DNA of 64,000 nucleotides from Sulfuricella sp. (GTDB lineage Bacteria; Pseudomonadota; Gammaproteobacteria; Burkholderiales; Sulfuricellaceae): contig JAGXQV010000052.1 in assembly GCA_018336195.1 (NCBI GenBank), positions 1-64,000 on the forward strand, given 5' to 3'. This document shows, one piece after another, positions 8,033 through 15,650 of the stretch. The first letter of the stretch is position 1; each line of letters opens with the position of its first letter. Below the pieces are notes generated by a model, which saw only the letters and a program-made list of their open reading frames with translations, ran no database searches and was not told where the DNA came from. The position numbers were made by a program, and so were the translations under genes.

Positions 8033-9481
8033 TCACCCCGCCGGCAGGCGGATGGTGAAGCGCGCGCCTGCGCCGGGCCGGCTTTCCACGGCGATGCAGC
8101 CGCCGTGTTCCTGGACGATTTCCTCGACCACGTACAACCCCAGGCCGGTGCCGTGGCCGGGGGCGCGAGTGGTGAAAAACGGGTCGAATATCTTGTTGAG
8201 CACGTCCGCCGAAATGCCCGGCCCGTCGTCGCCGACGCTCACCAGGATGGCGGGGCGCCCCCCGTCGCCGGGAGGTTCGCCGACCACGCAGGCATCGGGT
8301 GACGGCGGCCACTCGCCTGGCATCGCGCGGTAGGCGGCGACCGAGATGTGCACGTCCTTCCCACCGGCATCGAGAGCGTTCTTGAAGAGGTTGATGAAGA
8401 CCTGCTGGAGACGCTGGTCGTCGGCGCAAACCAGTATGTCGGCGGGCACGTCGAGTTGGACGGTATGCGCGCCGGGCAACTGGCCGCGCATCAGCAGCAG
8501 GCATTTTTCCAGGAGCTCGCGCAGCGCCACCGGCTCGGTGTGAAACGCCCGGCGCCGCGCGTAGTCGAGCAGGGTACGGACGATGCGCTGGGCGCGGCGG
8601 GTTTCGCTGTCGATCTGGGCAAGCCATTCGCGGCGGGCATCCACATCGAGGTTTTCCTCCTCCATAAGGATCTGGCAGGAGGTGGAAATATTGCCGAGCG
8701 GGTTGTTGATTTCATGGGCGACGCCGGAAGCGAGCACCCCCAGCGAAACCAGCTTGTCGGACTGCAGGATCTGGCGCTGGCGGGTTTCCAGTTCTTCCAG
8801 CATACGGTTGAGTGCCAGGGTGAGCGAGACGATCTCGCGATCGGCGGAAACCTTGGGAAAAGTACGGAAACGTCCTTCGGCAATCGGCTGCAAAGCAATC
8901 TCCAGTTGCCGCAAGGGTCGCACCACGGCACGCGACAGGGCTTGGCCGCCGAGGATGCCGATCAGGACCAGCACGCCCATGGAGAGGAACAAGGTGCGTT
9001 GCGATTGCTGGACGGCGGCGGTGACGGCGGCCCGTTCCCGGACGGCGAGGGTTTCAGCGCGGCTGCTAAGGTCGCGTCCGGCACTGCGGATTTGCCCTTC
9101 CAGTTCCACCGAGGCCGGCTCGGGGCGGTCCTTCAGCGTGTTGGTCAGGGCACGGTAACGGGTCAGTACCTCGCGCAATTCGGCGAGATGGGCGGTACGA
9201 GCCAGCGCGGCGAAGGTGTCGCGATTCCGCTCCAGCCGCTCCAACAGCGAACCGGCCAGGGCATGGGCGGTTTCGAGATCGGCGGCGCTGCGATAGAGAA
9301 AGAAGTTCTTCTCATGGCGCCGCATTTCCAGGGCATCTTCCTGAAAGGCCGAAATCGTTGCGCCTTCTTCGACGCGCTGCTCCAGGAAACGCAAGTCGCC
9401 GTAAGCAAACAGGGCGAACGCAACCACGCCAAGCGCCAGAGCGTAGTAGCCGAAGAGGATTTTGCTGCGAATGCTGACCAT
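8033..9481 (-). CDS. Membrane sensor histidine kinase partner of the NtrC-type regulator
   Basis: About 482 residues from ATG 9481 (MVSIRSKILFGYYAL); an upstream ATG at 9568 adds a non-hydrophobic lead and is less likely. Order: first membrane helix (~7-28), periplasmic helical bundle with MRRHEKNFFLYRSAADL, second helix (~162-182), HAMP, HisKA with phospho-accepting histidine in GVAHEINNPLGN (~256), and an HATPase domain with N box, DDGPGIS and GTGLGLYVV. The MRRHEKNFF motif is shared with four-helix and bimodular small-molecule sensors. It is transcribed with the downstream regulator and faces the sigma-54 operon. The ligand is unknown. Confidence 0.9.
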   Translation of the reverse strand: MVSIRSKILFGYYALALGVVAFALFAYGDLRFLEQRVEEGATISAFQEDALEMRRHEKNFFLYRSAADLETAHALAGSLLERLERNRDTFAALARTAHLAELREVLTRYRALTNTLKDRPEPASVELEGQIRSAGRDLSSRAETLAVRERAAVTAAVQQSQRTLFLSMGVLVLIGILGGQALSRAVVRPLRQLEIALQPIAEGRFRTFPKVSADREIVSLTLALNRMLEELETRQRQILQSDKLVSLGVLASGVAHEINNPLGNISTSCQILMEEENLDVDARREWLAQIDSETRRAQRIVRTLLDYARRRAFHTEPVALRELLEKCLLLMRGQLPGAHTVQLDVPADILVCADDQRLQQVFINLFKNALDAGGKDVHISVAAYRAMPGEWPPSPDACVVGEPPGDGGRPAILVSVGDDGPGISADVLNKIFDPFFTTRAPGHGTGLGLYVVEEIVQEHGGCIAVESRPGAGARFTIRLPAG

Positions 9482-9513
9482 GAGTGACGTTTCGTTATGC
9501 AACAGATGTTCAA

Positions 9514-9547
9514 GTTTAAACGATATTGACTTGTCATTACAAGTCAA
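9514..9547 (+). promoter_or_regulatory. Dyad upstream of the sigma-54 promoter (candidate activator site)
   Basis: TTGACTTGT (9526-9534) and ACAAGTCAA (9539-9547) form a perfect 9-base dyad with a 4-base centre. The palindrome GTTTAAAC (9514-9521) lies beside it. The dyad centre is about 122 bases ahead of the sigma-54 -24 GG, the usual distance for an NtrC-type enhancer site. It also lies in the leader of the divergent kinase gene. Confidence 0.55.
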
Positions 9548-9656
9548 TGCGTTAAACAACACCGCCACATTTAGACGTTACAACATGCAACATTTTTCGA
9601 TTTCATCAAATCGGATACTTACCCAACCATATCAATGAGTTGAAAAATCCACAGGA

Positions 9657-9672
9657 TTGGCACAGCGATTGC
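9657..9672 (+). promoter_or_regulatory. Sigma-54 (-24/-12) promoter
   Basis: TTGGCACAGCGATTGC matches the RpoN consensus TGGCACG-N4-TTGC. The invariant GG (9659-9660) and GC (9671-9672) have exactly the required spacing. It ends 39 bases before the first ATG of the TSUP/UspA operon and is divergent from the NtrC-type two-component genes. Confidence 0.85.
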
Positions 9673-9710
9673 GGTGTAGACCCCATCAACCGACATATTT
9701 GGAGCTGGGG

Positions 9711-10196
9711 ATGAAACAACATAGCGAATCGACAAACAGTGTGCCGGCCTGCGCCGCCAACGGCAGAACGCCGGACCGCCGGTCGGGGCGCAAGCAGATC
9801 GCCCTGAGCCTGGGCGAAACGCTGCCGGCCGCGGTGATGGATTACCTCATGGGCGTATGCCCGCGCATGAGTGCCGACCTGACGGTGCTGTGCGGCAACA
9901 CCGACAGCGCGGCCCGCTTGCTCGCACCCTATTGCGATTCTCTCCAGGCTGGGGGAATCGCCGTCAACATCCTGGCGTTATCCGACAACCCGGTACCAGC
10001 CGTGGCGCGTTATCTGAACGCCAATCGGCAAGTGCTGTTCGTGGTATCCAGCGGCAACGGCGACCCGTTGCACAACCAGATGCTGTCCGGCGGCCCCCGT
10101 TCCAAATCGGCCACCCCGCCGGTCCCCATCGTAGTGGTCAGCCAGGAAGCCGCGCCCGCCGACCACCAGACACTTCCCGCTCAGGCTGCCGCCTGA
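9711..10196 (+). CDS. Unknown protein, first gene of the sigma-54 operon
   Basis: 161 residues from ATG 9711 (GGAGCTGGGG upstream). There is no signal peptide or membrane segment. The N-terminal ~40 residues are polar and basic (PDRRSGRKQ); the rest alternates short hydrophobic strands and helices (ADLTVLCGN, GIAVNILALS, RQVLFVVSS, VPIVVVSQEA), resembling a small Rossmann-like or UspA-like fold, but the UspA ATP-binding motif is absent. I do not recognise the family. Position suggests a cytoplasmic accessory protein of the downstream permease and UspA protein. Confidence 0.65.
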   Translation: MKQHSESTNSVPACAANGRTPDRRSGRKQIALSLGETLPAAVMDYLMGVCPRMSADLTVLCGNTDSAARLLAPYCDSLQAGGIAVNILALSDNPVPAVARYLNANRQVLFVVSSGNGDPLHNQMLSGGPRSKSATPPVPIVVVSQEAAPADHQTLPAQAAA

Positions 10197-10233
10197 ACTC
10201 GCAACCACCCATTTCAAGGAGGAACTCCCCATC

Positions 10234-10500
10234 ATGCGCAAATCAAAACTCCATCAACTCATGCTCACCGTCGCCTACGGCCTGGTCAGCGTGGCGCTGT
10301 ACTGGCTGCTACTCGCCAACTCCGGGCAACTCGTGGAATTCGCCAACCGGACCCACCAGGGCGAAAAAATGCTGTTCCTGGTGCCCATCGTGATCGCCTT
10401 CATATTCTCCTACGTGCACGGCACGTTCACCGGGCACTTCTGGGAAAGCCTCGGGATCAAGGCGGCCAAGGGCAGCGAAACCAAGAAAAAGGGGAGCTAA
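10234..10500 (+). CDS. Small two-helix membrane protein
   Basis: 88 residues preceded by AAGGAGGAA. Two hydrophobic segments are clear: about 11-30 (LTVAYGLVSVALYWLLLA) and 48-65 (LFLVPIVIAFIFSYVHG). The N-terminus and the KGSETKKKGS tail are basic, so both ends are probably cytoplasmic. It lies 3 bases before the TSUP permease gene and is probably co-translated with it. No family is recognised; a small subunit or chaperone of the permease is a reasonable inference. Confidence 0.75.
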   Translation: MRKSKLHQLMLTVAYGLVSVALYWLLLANSGQLVEFANRTHQGEKMLFLVPIVIAFIFSYVHGTFTGHFWESLGIKAAKGSETKKKGS

Positions 10501-10503
10501 ACC

Positions 10504-11592
10504 ATGGAATCCCTATCCTTTATCGACCTGACCCTTTACAACGCACTGGCGCTGTTCGTGGTGGGATTCATCGGCGGCATGGTGTCCGGCTTCATCGGCT
10601 CGGGCGGCGCCTTCGTGATGACCCCGGCAATGATGACGCTGGGCGTGCCCGGCATCATCGCGGTGGCTTCCAACATCTGCCATAAATTCCCGAAATCCCT
10701 GGTGGGGGCGATGAAGCGCCACAAGTACGGCCAAGTGGACGTCAAGCTCGGCATCATCATGGGCATCTTCGCCGAAGCCGGGATGCTGCTCGGCAAGCAT
10801 TTCATGACCGACATCAAGCATCTCTACGGCGATGCCGGGAGCAACCTCTACGTCTCGGTGGTATTCATCGTGGTGCTCGGCATCGTCGGCAGCTTCGTGC
10901 TGCGCGACGCCTACCGGATGCACAAGGACGAGCAGGCCGGCGACGAAGTAGCCAACCAGGCGACCCGGCTGGCGAAATGGGTGCAGTCGCTGCACATCCC
11001 CGGCACCATGATGTATTTTCCCTCGCTCAAGGCGCGTGTCTCGCTGCTCATCATCGCGCCGCTGGGCTTCGCCACCGGCATGTTGGCGGCGACCATCGCG
11101 GTGGGCGGCTTCATCGGCGTGCCGGCGATGATCTACATTCTCGGCGCGCCGGCCCTGATGGCTTCCGCTTCAGAACTGGTGATCGCCTTCGTGATGGGCC
11201 TGGGCGGGACGATCTTGTACGCCCTCGATGGCTCGGTGGACATCCGCCTGGCGATGATTATCCTGGCCGGCTCGCTGTTCGGCATCCAACTCGGTGCCAT
11301 CGGCACCACTTACGTGAAGGATTTTGTGGTCAAACTGGTGATGGGGCTGATCATGGTGATCGTGCTCTTCTCGCGGTTCTTCTATATTCCCGGCTACCTC
11401 AACCAGCTCGGTATGCTCGAAGACCTGCCCGAAACCACCGTGACGACCCTCAAGATGTTCGGGGATGGCACCCTGGTTCTGGCCTTGGCGGTGGGCGGCC
11501 TCACCATCGTCATGGCTCTGTTGAAGGGTATGGCGGAACATCGTCGGAATCAGCTCGCCATCACCGAACACCCCCTCGCCCAGGAGAATTGA
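10504..11592 (+). CDS. TSUP/TauE-SafE family membrane permease
   Basis: 362 residues with about eight or nine hydrophobic segments in two halves. The family signature is in the first half (GFIGGMVSGFIGSGGAFVMTP) and is echoed in the second (GFATGMLAATIAVGGFIGVPAM). TSUP proteins move sulfite, sulfonates, thiosulfate or other small organosulfur or organic anions, usually outward. The substrate cannot be read here. A hydrophilic loop (~140-165) links the halves, and a C-terminal segment is followed by a basic tail. It is the third gene of the sigma-54 operon, next to a UspA gene. Confidence 0.88.
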   Translation: MESLSFIDLTLYNALALFVVGFIGGMVSGFIGSGGAFVMTPAMMTLGVPGIIAVASNICHKFPKSLVGAMKRHKYGQVDVKLGIIMGIFAEAGMLLGKHFMTDIKHLYGDAGSNLYVSVVFIVVLGIVGSFVLRDAYRMHKDEQAGDEVANQATRLAKWVQSLHIPGTMMYFPSLKARVSLLIIAPLGFATGMLAATIAVGGFIGVPAMIYILGAPALMASASELVIAFVMGLGGTILYALDGSVDIRLAMIILAGSLFGIQLGAIGTTYVKDFVVKLVMGLIMVIVLFSRFFYIPGYLNQLGMLEDLPETTVTTLKMFGDGTLVLALAVGGLTIVMALLKGMAEHRRNQLAITEHPLAQEN

Positions 11593-11593
11593 G

Positions 11594-12448
11594 TTGATTG
11601 AACAACAACTCCGAAAAGCCCGCCACATCGGCAACATCCTGGTCGCCACCGACGGTTCCGAGTTTTCCGAAAGCGCCACCGGCCTTGCCATCGAGGTTGC
11701 CCGAGATTGCCAAGCCAAGCTCACTGTGATGACCATGGTTCCGTTCGGCGAAGACCTGGAAATGGTTGGCACCCACGCCCTGCGTGCCAGCCAGGACAAG
11801 GAGGCCCAAGCCCGCCTCGACGAGGTGGCGGCGCGGGCTGTTGCCGCCGGGGTGGATTGCGTCACCTCGATCCGCTACGGCGAAGACCCCGCCCAGGAAA
11901 TCGTCGCGGCCGCCGATGAAATCGGCACCGATCTGATCGTCATGGGGCGGCGCGGCAAGCGTGGCTTGGCGCGGATGATGGTCGGCGACGCCACCGCCAA
12001 GGTGGTCGGCAATGCGGAATGCTTGGTGCTGATTGCACCGCGTGGCGCGAAGATGTGGCAACGCGGCATCGTGCTGGCCACCGACGGTTCCGCCCATAGC
12101 GAGGCGGCAGCCGCCAGCGCGATTGCCTTCGCCGCGCGCTGCAAGCTGCCGCTCACCGTGGTCTCCGCAACCACCGCCAGCCACAGCGCCGCCCGCAAGG
12201 CGGAAGCATTGTCTGCCGTGGAGAAGGTCGCGGCACTGGCGAAGACTCAGGGGATCAGCGGGGAAGCATTGGTGGAGGAAGGGCATCCCAACGAGGTAGT
12301 CGTGGCCGCCGCTGCCGGCAAGGCCGCCGACCTGATCGTGGTGGGCAGCCACGGACGCACGGGCATTGCCAAGATTCTGCTGGGCAGCATTTCCGAGCGC
12401 ATCATCGGCGCCGCACAATGCCCGGTACTGGTCGCAAAGCCGCTCTGA
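11594..12448 (+). CDS. Tandem universal stress protein (two UspA domains)
   Basis: 284 residues with a TTG start one base after the permease stop, preceded by CAGGAGAA. Two UspA domains occupy ~12-145 and ~153-283. The ATP-binding glycine motif G-2x-G-9x-G-S is complete in domain 2 (GSHGRTGIAKILLGS). In domain 1 the last position is D (GRRGKRGLARMMVGD), so ATP binding there may differ. Tandem Usps of this size are common in proteobacteria and often sit beside transporters. Last gene of the sigma-54 operon. Confidence 0.9.
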   Translation: MIEQQLRKARHIGNILVATDGSEFSESATGLAIEVARDCQAKLTVMTMVPFGEDLEMVGTHALRASQDKEAQARLDEVAARAVAAGVDCVTSIRYGEDPAQEIVAAADEIGTDLIVMGRRGKRGLARMMVGDATAKVVGNAECLVLIAPRGAKMWQRGIVLATDGSAHSEAAAASAIAFAARCKLPLTVVSATTASHSAARKAEALSAVEKVAALAKTQGISGEALVEEGHPNEVVVAAAAGKAADLIVVGSHGRTGIAKILLGSISERIIGAAQCPVLVAKPL

Positions 12449-12478
12449 ACGGCCAGGAACAGTCCGCTCAGCAGCGTT

Positions 12479-13507
12479 TCATGCAGGCTGTGTGACCGGC
12501 TCCGCATGGTGAGGTGCGCAACGCGCCCGGACCTCGTCGATCGCATCCACTACTCCGATAGTGATGACCACCGTTCCCTGCACAATGGGCGAGTCGTGGG
12601 GCGGGTTGAAAAGGTAGGCCTCTCCCTCGCGAAGCACCAGCGCCACCACCGTGACGTCGGATTGTTGCAGAACGCCGCTTTCCCCCAACGTCTTTCCGAT
12701 CCACGGCGATCCGACGGGAACCACGATTTCCTCGACCCGAATGGTTTTTTCCTTGGAACGCATCATGATGTCGAGGAAAGTCACCACCGACGGGCGCATC
12801 ATTTCCGACACCATCCTCAGACCGCCGATGGCGTTGGGCATAATCACCCGGTCGGCGCCGACCTTGATGAGTTTCTGCCGAGATTCCTCGTCGACCGCCT
12901 TGGAAACAATGCGCAACTCGGGATTCAGCCCTTTCGCGGTGAGCACCACGAACAGGTTTTCCGCATCGGTATGGAGAGTGCTGAACAGCCCCTTCGCCCG
13001 CACCACGCCGGCGGATTGCAGCACGGCGTCGGTCGTCGCGTCGCCGTCGATGCACAGGATACCGCGCTCGGCAAGGGTGGAAAGCTTACTCTTGTCGGTC
13101 TCGATCACCACGAAGGGGCGTTTGGTTTTGCGCAATTCTTCGATGGCATAACGCCCCGTCTGGCTGTCACCGCACACGATGTAATGCCCGCTGAGACGCT
13201 CGATTGCTTTGTCCATCTTCATCCTTTTTAAAACGTCGGTCAGTTCGCCTTCCACAATGATCGCGGTAATCATCGAGATGCTGTAGAGCAGGATACCCGA
13301 CCCCGAGAGGATCAGGAATATGGTGAAAATCCGCCCGTTGTCGGAAAGCGGATGGGTTTCGCCGTACCCCACCGAGGCGACGGTGATGACCGTCATGTAC
13401 AGGCCATCGAAAAACGTCCAACCTTCGATCAACTGATATCCGGTCGCCCCGGCGGCGAGTACCGCCACCAAGAGGAACAAAATGCTGGCAATTTTCCTGA
13501 ATATCAT
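12479..13507 (-). CDS. Potassium channel with cytoplasmic RCK/TrkA domain
   Basis: 342 residues. Two membrane helices (~5-24, ~60-82) flank a pore loop with selectivity filter TVASVGYGE (42-50), so this is a 2-TM channel of the MthK/Kch type. Residues ~108-230 are a TrkA-N (RCK) domain and ~255-330 a TrkA-C domain. The nucleotide-binding loop is CGDSQTGR in place of the usual GxGxxG, closer to the MthK-type non-NAD form. Convergent with the UspA gene, 30 bases apart. Channel identity is secure; gating ligand unknown. Confidence 0.9.
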   Translation of the reverse strand: MIFRKIASILFLLVAVLAAGATGYQLIEGWTFFDGLYMTVITVASVGYGETHPLSDNGRIFTIFLILSGSGILLYSISMITAIIVEGELTDVLKRMKMDKAIERLSGHYIVCGDSQTGRYAIEELRKTKRPFVVIETDKSKLSTLAERGILCIDGDATTDAVLQSAGVVRAKGLFSTLHTDAENLFVVLTAKGLNPELRIVSKAVDEESRQKLIKVGADRVIMPNAIGGLRMVSEMMRPSVVTFLDIMMRSKEKTIRVEEIVVPVGSPWIGKTLGESGVLQQSDVTVVALVLREGEAYLFNPPHDSPIVQGTVVITIGVVDAIDEVRARCAPHHAEPVTQPA

Positions 13508-13519
13508 CCGCTAGAATTC

Positions 13520-13660
13520 TCAGGAGGTTTTGAACCAGGACGCGGTGCGCGTCATGGACTGGGCGAGGTTTTCCAGGTTTTGCGCGGCGCCGGCGGTTTC
13601 CTTGGAAGCCGCGCTATTCTCCTCCACCATCTGCGCGATCTTCTCGATACTCTGTGCGAT
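13520..13660 (-). pseudogene. C-terminal remnant of a methyl-accepting chemotaxis protein
   Basis: The frame encodes QSIEKIAQMVEENSAASKE, then TAGAAQNLENLAQSM and a final TASWFKTS: the last heptads and C-terminus of an MCP signalling domain. Everything upstream that a receptor needs (membrane helices, HAMP, hairpin tip) is missing. The open frame extends to 13876, but the added sequence has no MCP character. It is therefore a broken gene end, not a small functional protein. Confidence 0.75.
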
Positions 13661-13872
13661 GCCTGCGCTGGCAAGTCCTTCCTGGAATTTCTCCATTTCA
13701 TCCAGGGTGTTCATATAGACCCTGTTGGCCGGGTGCCGATTTTCATATTTCCGAGATTCATGTATTTCTCCCTGGTCACTAGTCGAAATTAAAATATCAA
13801 CCACGAAATATCCCCGATTGGCACTAACACCGCCAAGACATGGCCAGGCACCGGCTACATTGAGCCATAGAA

Positions 13873-14613
13873 TCACCGGTCTTCCCAGCGATAGCCTAAC
13901 GACGCAATTTCACTTTTCAGAAAATCCATGGCTTCGGCGGTTTGTCCAGTCCGGCCACGCACCGACAACTCCAGACGCCGCCCGTCCTCGCCGATGTGCG
14001 GCAGGCTGGAGAAGCGCACCTGCGGCCAGCGTCGCACCAGTTCGTTCATCACATCGAGCAACGGGCTTTCCATTACGTCAAAAGCGGTGATGACCAGTTC
14101 GGTCTCCGGGGCCAGATCGTGGAGTTCCAGATAATGGTGGTCGAGTACCCACTCCAGCATCGGCCAAGCCATCTGCGGAAAACCGGGAACAAAGTGGTGG
14201 CGGTTGATGGAAAACCCCGGTATCCGGTTGAACGGGTTGGGGATCAGGGTGCTGCCGGCGGGCAGGTCGGCCATCAGGATGCGCTGCGGATAGGCTTGTG
14301 CACCGAACTGCGCCTCGATTTCCGCGACTGCCTCGGGATGGCGGACAAAGTCCATATCTGCCGCAACAGCCGCGCAGCGCCGCGTGTGGTCGTCTGGCGT
14401 TGCACCGATGCCGCCGAAACTGAACACGATGTCGCCCGACGCATAAGTTTGGCGCAGCGTCTCCACGATGAATGCGGGATCGTCGCCGATGATGCGGCAC
14501 CACTTCAACTCCAACCCGCGCTTGGCAAGGGCTTCCACCACATGGGCGAAATGTCCGTCGCGGCGCTTGCCGGAGAGTATCTCGTCACCGATGATAACGA
14601 TGCCGATGTTCAT
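13873..14613 (-). CDS. Molybdopterin-binding domain protein (CinA/MoaB-like)
   Basis: 246 residues starting MNIGIVIIGDEILSGKRRDGH, the start of the MoCF/CinA-N domain, with the FSFGGIGATPDDHT loop used to bind molybdopterin or nucleotide. The C-terminal deamidase domain of full CinA is absent; the protein instead has ~75 residues with SSLPHIGEDGRRLELSVRG. Similar short forms are annotated as competence/damage-inducible protein A or YfaY-like; their activity is not settled. It lies 3 bases after the cyclase-FHA gene, so the two are probably co-transcribed. Confidence 0.8.
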   Translation of the reverse strand: MNIGIVIIGDEILSGKRRDGHFAHVVEALAKRGLELKWCRIIGDDPAFIVETLRQTYASGDIVFSFGGIGATPDDHTRRCAAVAADMDFVRHPEAVAEIEAQFGAQAYPQRILMADLPAGSTLIPNPFNRIPGFSINRHHFVPGFPQMAWPMLEWVLDHHYLELHDLAPETELVITAFDVMESPLLDVMNELVRRWPQVRFSSLPHIGEDGRRLELSVRGRTGQTAEAMDFLKSEIASLGYRWEDR

Positions 14614-14616
14614 GCT

Positions 14617-15498
14617 TCACTCGCAGGAATAATGCACCGCTTCCGGTACATTCGCCGGAGCCTTGTGCCCCAGGGTGAAATAACCTGAACCGGCAAGCGG
14701 CAGTTCCTCGCGGTGCAGGAAAAAAGTCTTGCCCCCCTGCACCACATAGGTTCCATTAGTGCTTTGATCGACAAGGACGAATTTGCCGTTGCGCAGTTCA
14801 ATGCGGGCGTGACGGCGGGATGCCATGGGGTCGTCGACCACCAAGTCGTTATCCTTTTCCCGCCCGACGTTGGCGACCGGTTGCTGACCACTGAGCGTCA
14901 GCTTCCGCCCGGAGTGGTTCAGAGTAATGCCAATACGCACAGTGCGCGCCGCCACGCCGGGGAGCATGGTGGGCATCAAGGTCATCTCGGCATCATTGTT
15001 CCAAACGACTTCACAAATCTCGACAGCATCGCGCTTGCCCTTCACCATCGTTTGCCCAAGCTGGCGAATGTTGGCGCGCAAGTGCGACGGAAGGTTATCC
15101 GCGGTGGCGCGGGAAGTGATGACCTGGTCGGCTGCCGCCAATACGGTCAGACGCGCCGCGAGATTCACGGCATCGCCGAATACGTCGCCGCCTTCGCGGA
15201 TCACCTCGCCGAAATGCAGGCCGACACGAATATGCAACGGTCCGCTTTCATCGAGAAGCGCCTGTTGCATGGCCATCGCGGCCTCCACGGCGGAAGCCGC
15301 GTCGGGAAAGGCACACAGAATTTCGTCGCCGATGGTCTTCACCACCTCGCCGGCGTGACGCCGGGTAATACGTTCCAACTCCCCCAGGCAAGAGCCGATC
15401 TGCTTCAGCGCGGCCTGGTCGCCCAGCGTCTCGTAAAGCCGCGTACTGCCGCTGATGTCGGCAAACAGGATGGCAAGGGAATTGGAGGCTGAAGACAT
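14617..15498 (-). CDS. Class III adenylate/guanylate cyclase fused to an FHA domain
   Basis: 293 residues. The N-terminal ~175 form a class III cyclase homology domain: metal-binding D14 (LFADISGSTR) and D58 (KTIGDE), substrate residues K54 and D109, and transition-state N112/R116 in FGDAVNLAAR. All catalytic positions are present, so activity is expected; K54 with D109 favours ATP. Residues ~200-285 are an FHA phosphothreonine-binding domain (NVGREKDNDLVV, SRRHARIE, STNGTYV). No membrane segment. The FHA part suggests control by a Ser/Thr kinase, none of which is in the window. Confidence 0.9.
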   Translation of the reverse strand: MSSASNSLAILFADISGSTRLYETLGDQAALKQIGSCLGELERITRRHAGEVVKTIGDEILCAFPDAASAVEAAMAMQQALLDESGPLHIRVGLHFGEVIREGGDVFGDAVNLAARLTVLAAADQVITSRATADNLPSHLRANIRQLGQTMVKGKRDAVEICEVVWNNDAEMTLMPTMLPGVAARTVRIGITLNHSGRKLTLSGQQPVANVGREKDNDLVVDDPMASRRHARIELRNGKFVLVDQSTNGTYVVQGGKTFFLHREELPLAGSGYFTLGHKAPANVPEAVHYSCE

Positions 15499-15601
15499 TG
15501 GAACATTATAGCAATGAAGCGCGCCGCAAAATCATTCTGTCGCGAGGCAGAGGCAAAGGAGGTTAATCAAGTCAGCCGGCGCGCCTCCAGGCGAAGCAAG
15601 G

Positions 15602-15636
15602 CAAAAAAAAACCGCCTCCCCTGTAGGGAAGGCGGC
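15602..15636 (-). terminator. Rho-independent terminator of the secreted repeat protein gene
   Basis: On the minus strand GCCGCCTTCCC pairs with GGGGAGGCGG across a TACA loop and is followed by nine T. It begins 15 bases after the stop codon at 15651. Confidence 0.9.
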
Positions 15637-15650
15637 ATGCTGCGTGTTGC

